DNA of 62,050 bases. Origin: Deltaproteobacteria bacterium (GTDB taxonomy: Bacteria > UBA10199 > JADGCS01). The stretch covers positions 1 to 62,050 of the forward strand of contig JADGCS010000008.1 of assembly GCA_015228875.1 (NCBI GenBank), given 5' to 3'. The first letter of the stretch is position 1. Every line of letters begins with the position of its first letter. Of the stretch, positions 1 through 8,027 are shown in pieces. The notes below the pieces were generated by a model, which made no database searches, was not told the origin of the DNA, and saw only the letters and a program-made list of their open reading frames with translations. The translations under genes were made by a program, and so were the position numbers.

Positions 1-149
1 GTCTGTCGGGAAATCCTCGATTTGAACAACAAAAGAGGATCGTCATCGCGAGCGAAGCGTGGCGATCTCCCGGATATCAATTGGTTACGGGAGATTGCTT
101 CGTCGCTAACGCTCCTCGCAATGACGTGAAACGGGCTTTCCCGACAGAC
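1..149. repeat. Nested palindromic (MITE-like) element
   Basis: Terminal inverted repeats of 13 nt, GTCTGTCGGGAAA at 1-13 and its exact complement at 137-149, enclose two inner hairpins: ATCCTC/GAGGAT (13-18 and 35-40) and a long imperfect palindrome between 41 and 126 of the widespread GCGAGCGAAGC type. The same terminal sequence bounds a different interior at 31833-31986. No coding capacity. It ends 8 nt before the methyltransferase start at 157. The element begins at or before the window edge. Confidence 0.75.
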
Positions 150-156
150 TCCACAT

Positions 157-747
157 ATGCTCGCTACCATAAAAAAAATCTGGATGCGCCTGCTGCTCAG
201 AAAGGCGCATTATCAGGATGCCTGTAATAAAATGGAACAACTCTACCTGGTCCACGATCCCTGGAATATGGCTTCGGAGAGGGAACAGTATCGTCTTAAA
301 GAGACAGCACGCGTGATCAAAGAAGAAATGGGCGCGGTTAAAACCCTGCTCGAGATTGGTTCGGGGGAAGGGCATCAGTCGTTGTTTTTTAAAGATGTGA
401 CAGACAAACTTTATGGCATCGATATCAGCGAAAAGGCGGTGGCCCGGGCCGCAAAAAATTGCCCCGATGCCACGTTTGAGGTCGGAGATATCAACTCATA
501 TCAACCGCCCAACGGGCAAAAATATGACCTCGTTGTGGCCTGCGAGATCTTGTACTACTTAAGCGATATAGCAAAGGCGATAGACAAATTAAACGGGTTG
601 GGAAAGAAATGCCTTGTTTCTTATTTTAAGGCGGAGTTTAAAAACCTCGATCCCTTTTTTAATGGGATCAAAAACAGTCGGAGCCGGATCATATCGTATG
701 GGGCGTTATCGTGGAAGATCGTCTGGTGGGAGAGTCAGAAGGGTTGA
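157..747 (+). CDS. Class I SAM-dependent methyltransferase, NodS-like
   Basis: A 196-residue Rossmann-type methyltransferase. Motif I (LLEIGSGEG, residues 64-72) and the acidic ribose-binding region (GIDISEKAV, about 87-95) are clear, followed by the DLVVACEILYY core strand. The N-terminal DPWNM segment resembles NodS-like methyltransferases found beside sugar-modification genes. The acceptor substrate is unknown; a sugar or surface-glycan intermediate is inferred from the neighbours. The start at 157 lies just after a palindromic element and has no obvious ribosome-binding site. The stop (745-747) follows the GAAGGG that probably serves the next gene, so the two are likely co-translated. Confidence 0.8.
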   Translation: MLATIKKIWMRLLLRKAHYQDACNKMEQLYLVHDPWNMASEREQYRLKETARVIKEEMGAVKTLLEIGSGEGHQSLFFKDVTDKLYGIDISEKAVARAAKNCPDATFEVGDINSYQPPNGQKYDLVVACEILYYLSDIAKAIDKLNGLGKKCLVSYFKAEFKNLDPFFNGIKNSRSRIISYGALSWKIVWWESQKG

Positions 748-755
748 GCTTTGTC

Positions 756-1607
756 ATGCAAAAACTAACGCCATACATGTTGCTTCTGATCACCGATTAT
801 TCCTTGACTGCAGGTCCGGACGGCACAAAGAAAATTGTTGTTCATGTCCCCCCAAAAAAAGAACGTCACTATATTCAAGATTATGCCAGCTTAAAAGCAA
901 ACTGGGGAAGCAAAGGATTGATATGGGTCTCAGGCGGTGGGGCTTACATTATTAATCACGAATGGGTGCCACTTGTTAAAAGATCCGCCGACAGTCCCAC
1001 CAATCCCGGCCGTCTGACTGTCTCTACAGGCAGGGCAGAGACCGATCAGGAATTGGAGCAGCCTTGCTTGTTGATCAGGGAGTTGTTTGAAGAGATTGTC
1101 ATCTTTAACAGCAGGAGAAACAGCCTGCTGATCCCCTCATTTAAAGGGACAGGGGCGTGGTCCGGGTTGGATATCACCAAAATAATTGCCGGTGTTGTTA
1201 AAAATATTCATCACGCATTCACCGGATTGGAGTCGGTCGATGCCTGTCTGAAACCGGAGTATCACCAGGATCAACTGATTGTTCACGTTGGGGGCGATGT
1301 TTGTTCAGCGCACAGGACACACTGTCATGTGAACAAAACAAACGGAGAGGTTAACCTGCTGTATGCCGTGCATCTTGATATTCCCTGCTCCATGGACGAT
1401 CTTGTGTTGCTGGATACAGAGTGTCACGAACAAAATGGCAGGGTTGTCCCGCTCAGGCGTGAGGTGTATCTTTATCACCTGCCAAGCAGGCAGTTTTATT
1501 TGTCCGCAAACAAACATGGCACCCCATGCAGTCCTGAAACACTTGAGTTAACGCCGCATGCGAAGGCCCTGCTTCATCTGATTCATGGCTTGGGTGCCAA
1601 GGTATGA
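756..1607 (+). CDS. Nudix-like hypothetical protein
   Basis: A 283-residue soluble protein. The segment GRAETDQELEQPCLLIRELFEEI resembles a Nudix box (G...E...REUxEE), but the spacing between the first Glu and RE does not fit the canonical motif exactly, so hydrolase activity is uncertain. ATG 756 is chosen over an in-frame start at 711 because 711 would overlap the methyltransferase by 37 nt and 756 has a GAAGGG upstream. It sits 7 nt before the NeuB-family gene, so it probably belongs to the same operon and acts on a nucleotide-linked intermediate. I cannot assign a substrate. Confidence 0.65.
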   Translation: MQKLTPYMLLLITDYSLTAGPDGTKKIVVHVPPKKERHYIQDYASLKANWGSKGLIWVSGGGAYIINHEWVPLVKRSADSPTNPGRLTVSTGRAETDQELEQPCLLIRELFEEIVIFNSRRNSLLIPSFKGTGAWSGLDITKIIAGVVKNIHHAFTGLESVDACLKPEYHQDQLIVHVGGDVCSAHRTHCHVNKTNGEVNLLYAVHLDIPCSMDDLVLLDTECHEQNGRVVPLRREVYLYHLPSRQFYLSANKHGTPCSPETLELTPHAKALLHLIHGLGAKV

Positions 1608-1614
1608 GAAAAAT

Positions 1615-2616
1615 ATGGTAAAAATCATCGCAGAGTTTTGTCAGAATCATAACGGTGATTATCACCTCCTTCAAGAGATGATCCATCAGGCCGCAGAGAG
1701 TGGCGCTGTGTATGGCAAGATGCAGACTATTTTTGCCGATGACTTAACCTTTCGGGAGAGGTTTGAACAGGGGGTCGAGCAAGACGGGGTGATTAAAGTT
1801 ATCAAGCGGCCCTACCAGGCGGAGTATGCGCGGCTTAAAGGTCTGGAGATCGGTTACGAACAGCAGGCGCAGTTTATCGAGGACTGCAACAGGTACGGAC
1901 TCATCCCCATGACCACGTGTTTCACACGCGGTGCGGTGGAACCGCTCTCTCAATTAAAGTGGGGTGCGATCAAGGTCGCAAGTTACGATTGCGGTGCGGC
2001 GCCCCTTTTAAAGGGGCTTGCCACAGAATTTAAACACATCATTGTTTCGACAGGTGCGAGCTACGATGAAGAAATCAAAGGGGCAGCGGCGATCCTTAAG
2101 GTGTTTGGTTCTGATTATGCCTTCTTGCACTGCGTGACCATTTACCCGACACCGCTTTGTGAAATGCATCTCAACCGGATGCTCTTTCTCAAACAATTTG
2201 CGTCAGATGTCGGCTTGAGCAGCCACCCCCTCACGGCGAGGGACGGGATCAAGGCGGATCTTGTGGCTGTTTATCTGGGGGCTGAGTACATCGAGCGCCA
2301 CTTTACAATTTTAAGCGCCGACCAAACAAGGGACGGGCCTGTTTCTATTGTGCCTCATCATTTAAAAGAAATGGTGCGGTTTTCCATGATGTCAAAACCG
2401 GATCAAAAGTTGTATCTCGACACAGAGGTCCCTGATCTTGATATCATGATGGGCAAGGCAACAAGGGATTTGTCGCATGCCGAGCTGCTCAACCGGGATT
2501 ATTATCGTGGCCGTTTTGCAACGCATGTGAGCGGCCGTGTGATTTATAACTGGGAAGATGTTGAACCTGAAAACGACTGCATGAACGAGCAAACAGACGG
2601 GAGATGCCGGATTTAA
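1615..2616 (+). CDS. NeuB-family (N-acetylneuraminate synthase-like) protein
   Basis: A 333-residue TIM-barrel protein of the NeuB family, which condenses phosphoenolpyruvate with a hexose-derived acceptor to give nonulosonic acids. Recognisable family segments are IIAEFCQNHNG near the start, the KVASYDCG and IIVSTGAS strands in the middle, and the LHCVTIYPTP and GLSSHP segments followed by IERHFT. ATG 1615 is preferred over 1585: it follows AAGGTATGAGA and avoids overlap. Full-length NeuB proteins usually carry a C-terminal SAF domain. Here only the region leading into it is present and the protein stops inside a perfect inverted repeat, which supplies the last codons and the stop. No CMP-nonulosonate synthetase gene is in the window, so the exact product is open. 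Confidence 0.8.
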   Translation: MVKIIAEFCQNHNGDYHLLQEMIHQAAESGAVYGKMQTIFADDLTFRERFEQGVEQDGVIKVIKRPYQAEYARLKGLEIGYEQQAQFIEDCNRYGLIPMTTCFTRGAVEPLSQLKWGAIKVASYDCGAAPLLKGLATEFKHIIVSTGASYDEEIKGAAAILKVFGSDYAFLHCVTIYPTPLCEMHLNRMLFLKQFASDVGLSSHPLTARDGIKADLVAVYLGAEYIERHFTILSADQTRDGPVSIVPHHLKEMVRFSMMSKPDQKLYLDTEVPDLDIMMGKATRDLSHAELLNRDYYRGRFATHVSGRVIYNWEDVEPENDCMNEQTDGRCRI

Positions 2617-2700
2617 TTGAGTTCTACGCGACTTCCCGTGCGTCACTAGCTGTTGCGCAACTTTGACTCTCCGAACTCAATTAAATCCGGCATCTCCCGT
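2597..2700. repeat. Perfect long inverted repeat, copy 1
   Basis: Perfect 28-nt arms at 2597-2624 and 2673-2700 flank a 48-nt centre. The inner arm GATTTAATTGAGTTC and the centre match the element at 40970-41080 in opposite orientation, whereas the outer arm bases differ yet remain perfectly complementary within each copy. The left arm encodes the NeuB-family C terminus and stop; the right arm ends 8 nt before the HAD gene start. As RNA it would be a very stable hairpin between the two genes. Confidence 0.9.
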
Positions 2701-2708
2701 CGCTTGGC

Positions 2709-3383
2709 ATGGTAAACAAAATGAACACAATCAAGGTCATTGTCTTCGACTGGGATGGGACATTATTTGATTCAATGGGATATAAACCTGTGAATGCGGG
2801 GCGTGTGTTTGCAGAAGAGTTTCATTGCCCGCATGACGAAGTGAAGGCCCTGCTTTTAAAACACTCAGGGCTGCCCCGCCGAACCATTTTTAAAAAAATA
2901 TGTGAACACTACTCATTGCCGGTCGACAATAAGACACTTGAGGGCCTGTCGCAAAAATTTACAGAGTACAATATCGAGTCCGCAAAAAAATCTGCCCTCC
3001 ATCCCGATGTGCTTGAGACCTTGCAGGTCTTATCCGGTAAGTGGCCCCTGTACATCTCTTCGGCGTCTGCTGCGGATGAGCTTGCCCGTGTTGTTGATTC
3101 ATGCGGGATTGCCGGTCTGTTCAAAGAGGTCTTTGGCAGCAGCCCAGGTTTTGAAAAGGGGGCCGGGCATTTTAACAGGATTTGCGAGGCACAGGGGTGT
3201 CAGGCGTCGGACATCCTCTTTGTGGGAGACGATGAGCAGGATGCTGTTATTGCCAAGAGCAGCGGTGTACGGTTTGTCCGGATCTTAAGGGGAAAAAAAG
3301 ACACCACGCGTGATGATGATGGTGGGGTGATCAGTGATCTGAAGATGCTGATGACTCTTAAAAACCTCGTGCCATCCTCTTGA
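2709..3383 (+). CDS. HAD-superfamily hydrolase (phosphatase)
   Basis: A 224-residue haloacid-dehalogenase family protein. Motif I is VIVFDWDGTLFDS near the N terminus (nucleophile and acid/base Asp), motif II is the SSAS segment near residue 115, and motif III/IV is VGDDEQDAVIAKSSG with the metal-binding Asp residues. The family hydrolyses small phosphomonoesters. Next to a NeuB-family synthase it may dephosphorylate a sugar-9-phosphate-type product, but that is inference. ATG 2709 or 2721 could be the start; neither has a clear ribosome-binding site because the inverted repeat ends at 2700. Its 3' end overlaps the convergent FemAB-like gene by 26 nt (3358-3383). Confidence 0.85.
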   Translation: MVNKMNTIKVIVFDWDGTLFDSMGYKPVNAGRVFAEEFHCPHDEVKALLLKHSGLPRRTIFKKICEHYSLPVDNKTLEGLSQKFTEYNIESAKKSALHPDVLETLQVLSGKWPLYISSASAADELARVVDSCGIAGLFKEVFGSSPGFEKGAGHFNRICEAQGCQASDILFVGDDEQDAVIAKSSGVRFVRILRGKKDTTRDDDGGVISDLKMLMTLKNLVPSS

Positions 3384-4362
3384 TTTTGATATCCATTAAT
3401 TTTTTCAGCACATATGATGTACTCTTGTCCCATTCCCCCAAAAAATTAATTTGTGCGGCGCCTGTCCCTTTTTTAAAGTTATAGACACCTGTATTCTGCT
3501 GGGGGTCCACGCCGCCCAGGTTGTAGTGGCTGATGCTTTCTTTGCGACATTCTTCCAACAACGCCCAAAACAAGGCATAAGATGCATAAACTTTTCTGCC
3601 CTCATCGTTGACGCTGGCCCAGAGATCAAGGGCGTGTTGATGTATTGTGGCACAGGCCCTGATCCCCAGGAGCTTGCCGCTGGAACGCAGGGAACATTTA
3701 ACAACGATCATATGATTTTCAAAGCAGTGATAGAGGTGTTCGATGGATTGCTTGTTAAAAAAGGGGGGGATCCCTTTTTTCTTTTCCATGTCGTGGTAAA
3801 TGGACAGGACTTGATCCAGATCTGGGTGCTCCCACCTGGTAATTTCGAGATCAGAGTTTGCTGACCTTTTTAAATTGTGTCTCCAGTTTTTTGTCAGCCC
3901 GTCGTTCAGGATTTTGGCCGGCAGACTGGGATTAATGTACAAGCTGATGCCCGACCAAAGTTTAATCTGACACCTTCTCCAGTTGAGGGCTGCCAGTCGA
4001 GAGGCCTGCTCGCTTGTGTCTTCAAGGTACGGGCCGATTCGTATGTATAATGTGCTTTGTTCTGTGATCTCCTTAAGGAACCGGACAAAATCCGCGTTCA
4101 AGTGATCAAGTTCTCCCAAGGGTCCTCCGGGAAACCAGAGGACACCCACGCCCGGAAAGTATTTTTTAAGCAGTCCCTGTGCCATGCAGACAACAGTATT
4201 GTCAGGTCCTGTAGCCATGAATCGATGGGGGATCCAGCCCGCAAGTTTTTTATATTCTCCCCAGCCGAATGTTTGGTAAAGATTGTAATTTTCAAACTGT
4301 TTAAGTTGATTGTTCCATAAAACCTTATCTGTGTCTTTGGGCAGAAGTTTCCAATGTGGCAT
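3358..4362 (-). CDS. FemAB-like / GNAT aminoacyl- or acyl-transferase
   Basis: A 334-residue protein with the tandem GNAT-fold layout of the FemAB group. The FQTFGWGEYKK-like start appears here as YQTFGWGEYKKLAGW, followed by GPLG and the C-terminal NLGGVDPQQNTGVYNFKKGTG signature seen in FemAB/peptidoglycan-bridge enzymes. FemAB enzymes transfer amino acids from aminoacyl-tRNA to lipid II. Related proteins in polysaccharide loci are thought to add acyl or aminoacyl groups to exopolysaccharide precursors, which suits this setting. It is transcribed opposite to the main cluster, downstream of the DegT-like gene. A module A repeat (4384-4470) lies between them. Confidence 0.78.
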   Translation of the reverse strand: MPHWKLLPKDTDKVLWNNQLKQFENYNLYQTFGWGEYKKLAGWIPHRFMATGPDNTVVCMAQGLLKKYFPGVGVLWFPGGPLGELDHLNADFVRFLKEITEQSTLYIRIGPYLEDTSEQASRLAALNWRRCQIKLWSGISLYINPSLPAKILNDGLTKNWRHNLKRSANSDLEITRWEHPDLDQVLSIYHDMEKKKGIPPFFNKQSIEHLYHCFENHMIVVKCSLRSSGKLLGIRACATIHQHALDLWASVNDEGRKVYASYALFWALLEECRKESISHYNLGGVDPQQNTGVYNFKKGTGAAQINFLGEWDKSTSYVLKKLMDIKIKRMARGF

Positions 4363-4383
4363 AGGACAGACCCTATTTTAATG

Positions 4384-4470
4384 TATAGGAATTTCAAAGT
4401 TGACAGAGCGCGGGTGCATTCCTCGCAAAATAGAGGCATTCAACCGCGTCAAAGTCAAGTTAGTAATTTG
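4384..4470 (+). repeat. Module A repeat, copy 1
   Basis: An 87-nt copy that starts TATAGGAATTTCAAAG and ends in the palindrome-like AAGTTAGTAATTTG. The central stem is CCTC/GAGG around GCAAAATA. It fills the gap between two minus-strand genes, in antisense orientation to them, and its right end contains the stop codon of the DegT-like gene (TTA at 4460-4462 on the plus strand). Confidence 0.85.
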
Positions 4471-5563
4471 AGATGAAAGTTTCCTCATATTGTTTCAAGA
4501 GGTCACACACGTACATGACTTCCTTTTCTGATATTCCCTGATGAACAGGCAGCGTGACGTGTCGGTTGTAGTGATGGTCTTTAGGCAAACGATCGAGTAC
4601 GTTTTTGTGTAATGCCAGTCCAAACTGTGCTGCCACGCCGTGTTTAAGAAAGTAGCTCACAAAGTGTTTTCTTTCCATACCGCTGGCCAGGGTTAAGGGG
4701 AACTGATAAGGACAGTCATTCTGTATATCGAATTCAAATGGCTTGATCCAGTCAGTCTGTGGTTTAAAGTATTGTTGATAGAGAACATAGTTTTCACGGC
4801 GTTGTGAAAAACAAACGTGCCAGTCATTTTGATCAATCATTCTTTCAACCAGGGGATGCGCAAAGTTAAATGGTTGGAGAGGATCGAGTGACAGATTGGT
4901 GTATTTTCTCTTGACCGGAATTTTAAAGCGGAGGGCCAGTGACTTTAAATATTCCCTTGCCATCCACCTGATGACTCGGGCCGTCTGGTGATCAACGTGC
5001 GCTTCGATGTGCTGTGAGAGAAAGTTGGTGAATTTTTTCTGCTCGTCTTTTGTCACAAGAAAGGAACCGTAAGGGACAGGGTAGATTTTTCTAAAGGAGA
5101 ACATTCTGGCTGCAGAGTGAGCTGGTCTGGATATTTCCAGGTTGGCAAAGGGAAGATGAACGCAGTCCTCGATCAGGTGGATTTGTTTGCTCGTGAGCAG
5201 TGATGAAATCTCTTTGAGATTTTTAACGATCTTGCCGTAAAAATGACAGAGGAGAAATACATCGTGTGGCACTGCCTCTTTTGTAATTGATGCGATGGTA
5301 TTTAAGTCTGGTTCCAGCTCATCGTTTAACGGGTAGTATTTGACTTCGTAGTTGTAAGCATTAAAGGAATTGACGACCTCATGGCAGATGTAATCGGGGA
5401 CCCAAACGGTATTGATTTTTTGGAACTGGTGTTCGAGGTATTTAAAGTATGAGACAAAGGCGTGACGGCCGTAGGAAAACCATCTCTTGTGCGGGGATCG
5501 GATGGCCTTTTTTGATGAGGGCCAGAATTTGTTGTAAACAGCGTTACCCGGGACCACAATCAT
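4460..5563 (-). CDS. DegT/DnrJ/EryC1/StrS-type PLP-dependent enzyme
   Basis: A 367-residue fold-type I PLP protein of the sugar aminotransferase group. The IEDCVHLPF segment (residues 131-139) corresponds to the conserved Asp that contacts the pyridine nitrogen. The MFSFRKIYPVPYGS segment places Lys159 where the Schiff-base lysine is expected. The glycine-rich stretch after the lysine differs from the usual GEGG, so it may be a divergent branch. Family members aminate nucleotide-linked keto-sugars. The last residues and the stop come from the right end of a module A repeat, so the original C terminus may have been altered. Transcribed with the FemAB-like gene. Confidence 0.75.
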   Translation of the reverse strand: MIVVPGNAVYNKFWPSSKKAIRSPHKRWFSYGRHAFVSYFKYLEHQFQKINTVWVPDYICHEVVNSFNAYNYEVKYYPLNDELEPDLNTIASITKEAVPHDVFLLCHFYGKIVKNLKEISSLLTSKQIHLIEDCVHLPFANLEISRPAHSAARMFSFRKIYPVPYGSFLVTKDEQKKFTNFLSQHIEAHVDHQTARVIRWMAREYLKSLALRFKIPVKRKYTNLSLDPLQPFNFAHPLVERMIDQNDWHVCFSQRRENYVLYQQYFKPQTDWIKPFEFDIQNDCPYQFPLTLASGMERKHFVSYFLKHGVAAQFGLALHKNVLDRLPKDHHYNRHVTLPVHQGISEKEVMYVCDLLKQYEETFISNY

Positions 5564-5658
5564 AAAAACCCCATCTCCCCTCAGTGTATTGAGTGTCTCT
5601 CGACAGGCACTCTTTACTACTCATGGAGATTGCAAAGCAAACTTTCCGGTTGATGCGT

Positions 5659-5680
5659 GGGTGTAAAGATATTAACACCC
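5659..5680. promoter_or_regulatory. Hairpin or operator-like palindrome before the GT4 gene
   Basis: GGGTGT at 5659-5664 is exactly complementary to ACACCC at 5675-5680 across a 10-nt A/T-rich spacer. It lies 45 nt before the GT4 start, between divergent genes, and could be an operator or a leader hairpin. No regulator is assigned. Confidence 0.35.
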
Positions 5681-5724
5681 CTTGTCGCGCGCATGCGCAG
5701 GTCACTAACAAAATTGTGTAAAAT

Positions 5725-6945
5725 ATGAAAATCCTTTTTTTTACCGAGAACACACATCGGGGAGGGATGGATCGGGTGATGATCAACCTGATCAATCATT
5801 GGCCCGATCCGCAGGATGAGCTTGTGCTGGCCTGCAATGCGGAGCATCCCGGTCTTGTCGACATGGAAGGGCAGATCAGCCGACCTGTTGTGATGATCAG
5901 GCACACGGCCTTTGCGTACAGAAGGATCATCACTTTAACCGAGCGGTCGCCCATATTATCGTTTTTTAGAAAATTGCTCTCACCGATTTTTAAGTATCTG
6001 TGTTTTTTTATCAGTATTTTTACGTTAGGCAGGCTGATTAAAAAAATCGGTCCGGACCGTGTGATGATCATCATGGGTGGCTATCCCGGTGGCGATACAT
6101 GCAGGGCAGCGGCGATCGCCTGCAGGTTGTGGCTTAAAGGTCACAAACCTGTACTGAGTGTGCATAATGATGCAACACGATCACGGTGGTTTGAGGCTCT
6201 GCAGGAGATGTGTATCGACCTTTTGGTGGCGGGCAGCATGAGCCGTATTGTGACGGTGTCCCATGCTTGTGCGGCATCCTTTAAATGGCGCGGACTTTTA
6301 ATTCACAAGAGACCCGTTGATGTTGTCTATAACGGCATTCCAGACATGGCCGCCGAGGCACTTGATTCCCTTGATGGAGGGGCGCTCATGCTGCCGTCTG
6401 GGGCACAGATATGCCTGATGTTGGGGACCTACGAGTTGCGCAAAGGGCACCGGTTTCTGATAGAGGTGTTTAAAAGAGTGGCTGCCAAAATAACCGGGGT
6501 GCATCTGGTGATCTGTGGTTATGGAAAAGAGCATGAGGTTGCCGGGGTTAAAAAGATGGTGTCAGAGTCAGGGCTGTCTCAAAGAATTCACCTGTCGGGT
6601 TTTAAAAGCAATGTTGCCGCACTGATTGCTAAGGCTCACGTGCTGGTTATTCCTTCGCAGTCTCACGAGTCCTTTGGTCTCACCGCAGTTGAGGCCATGG
6701 CCTTAAGGGTTCCCGTTGTGGCGACCAATGTGGGGGGGATTCCGGAGGTTGTGGCAGACGGAGCGGGTGGATTTTGTTTTGCGCCTGATGATGTGTCTGG
6801 TTTTGCGGAGGCAGTGATCAATTTTCTGACGGACGAAAAATTGAGAAGAGAGCAGGGCGGCCTTGGATACCAGAGGTATCAAGCACTTTTTACAGCTTCA
6901 AAAATGGCTGAACGGTATTATGCCCTTGTTTGCAATAACGGGTAA
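5725..6945 (+). CDS. Glycosyltransferase family 4
   Basis: A 406-residue GT-B glycosyltransferase. The N-terminal acceptor domain begins MKILFFTENTHRGGMDRVM. The C-terminal GT1-type domain has LGTYELRKGHRFLIEVF and the EX7E donor-binding region SHESFGLTAVEAMALRVPVVATNVGG. GT4 retaining enzymes add a sugar from a nucleotide donor to a growing glycan on the cytoplasmic face of the inner membrane. It opens the main plus-strand polysaccharide run (5725-12149). Its own leader contains an operator-like palindrome at 5659. The ribosome-binding site is weak. Donor and acceptor are not predictable. Confidence 0.88.
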   Translation: MKILFFTENTHRGGMDRVMINLINHWPDPQDELVLACNAEHPGLVDMEGQISRPVVMIRHTAFAYRRIITLTERSPILSFFRKLLSPIFKYLCFFISIFTLGRLIKKIGPDRVMIIMGGYPGGDTCRAAAIACRLWLKGHKPVLSVHNDATRSRWFEALQEMCIDLLVAGSMSRIVTVSHACAASFKWRGLLIHKRPVDVVYNGIPDMAAEALDSLDGGALMLPSGAQICLMLGTYELRKGHRFLIEVFKRVAAKITGVHLVICGYGKEHEVAGVKKMVSESGLSQRIHLSGFKSNVAALIAKAHVLVIPSQSHESFGLTAVEAMALRVPVVATNVGGIPEVVADGAGGFCFAPDDVSGFAEAVINFLTDEKLRREQGGLGYQRYQALFTASKMAERYYALVCNNG

Positions 6946-7004
6946 ATTAATGTAGTGTGCCAGGAGTTGTCCGACAGACACAATTTATATTAAGGTGTTT
7001 CTTT

Positions 7005-8015
7005 ATGGAGACAGTTTCGTGTGATCTCTGTGGCTCAAGTGAATACGATGACTTGTTTAAGCAAAAGGACCTTTTTTACAGGGTTTCTGATGAAGAATTT
7101 CATATGGTCAGGTGCAGACAGTGTGGTCTGCATTATCTCAACCCACGGCCAACAGTTTCGGAAATGACCCATCATTATCCGGATGACTACGGGTTTTATT
7201 CTCAAAAAAGCAGAAAAAGTGTTTTTGTCAAAGAAAAGATTAAAAAACTATTCCAGTGGGCCTATTTTGAAACAGGTTGTTGCTGTAAAAAGGCCACGGC
7301 GCGGTTGATCTTGTCACCTTTTAAGTACCTGCCATTCGTTAAAAGAAAATATTTAAATTTGTTGGTGCCAAAAATTAACTCATATTTTGATTTGAATACC
7401 CCCCAAAGAATTCTCGATATTGGCTGCGGTTCGGGGTCGACCATACATCTGCGTCCCGCAAATGAAACTTTGGTTGCACTCTGTGCTGCTGGCTGGGAGG
7501 TTTATGGTATTGAAGTCTCTCAACGGGCAAGAGACATCCTTAAATCAAGGGGCATCCAACACGTTTTTCCAGATTTTGTTACGGCGGAACTTAAGGATGA
7601 TTATTTTGATGTCATACGGATGAACTGGTCGTTTGAGCATGTGCATCACCCCACCCTGTATTTGTCGGAGTGCAAAAGGGTGCTTAAACCGGGTGGAAAA
7701 TTAATCATCAGCGTCCCTAATTATGATGGTATTGTCTATAAACTGTTTCCTCATTGTGTGGAACTGCCTGTGCATGTGTATTATTTTGATACGCGGACTT
7801 TTAAAAAATATTGTGATAAATTAGATTATAAAATAGTAGCTTATCAGACGTTTTCTTATTTGTCTCTTTTTTTGGAGGCACTCAATCTCATGCTGCCGGA
7901 ATTGTACAGGTATTATTGTGACCATATTGACGAGGCCATTCATTTGAATTCTTTTTTGCAAATGATGGGAAAAATGGATCGTGGTGATGACATGACATTC
8001 TGTTTGACAAAGTAA
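7005..8015 (+). CDS. SAM methyltransferase with N-terminal zinc-ribbon
   Basis: A 336-residue protein. An N-terminal four-cysteine module (CDLCG near residue 5 and CRQCG near residue 40, followed by YLNPRP) is typical of Methyltransf_23-type enzymes of polysaccharide loci. The Rossmann part has ILDIGCGSGST and GWEVYGIEVS. The loop between those two is longer than usual (HLRPANET region). ATG 7005 is chosen over 6957 because AAGGTG lies just upstream and the C4 module starts right after it. A glycan or nucleotide-sugar acceptor is inferred from the surrounding glycosyltransferases. Confidence 0.82.
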   Translation: METVSCDLCGSSEYDDLFKQKDLFYRVSDEEFHMVRCRQCGLHYLNPRPTVSEMTHHYPDDYGFYSQKSRKSVFVKEKIKKLFQWAYFETGCCCKKATARLILSPFKYLPFVKRKYLNLLVPKINSYFDLNTPQRILDIGCGSGSTIHLRPANETLVALCAAGWEVYGIEVSQRARDILKSRGIQHVFPDFVTAELKDDYFDVIRMNWSFEHVHHPTLYLSECKRVLKPGGKLIISVPNYDGIVYKLFPHCVELPVHVYYFDTRTFKKYCDKLDYKIVAYQTFSYLSLFLEALNLMLPELYRYYCDHIDEAIHLNSFLQMMGKMDRGDDMTFCLTK

Positions 8016-8027
8016 AAATCAATTCCA

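Noticed and set aside
3451-3864. 137-residue plus-strand open frame
   Set aside because: Antisense to the well-supported FemAB-like gene.
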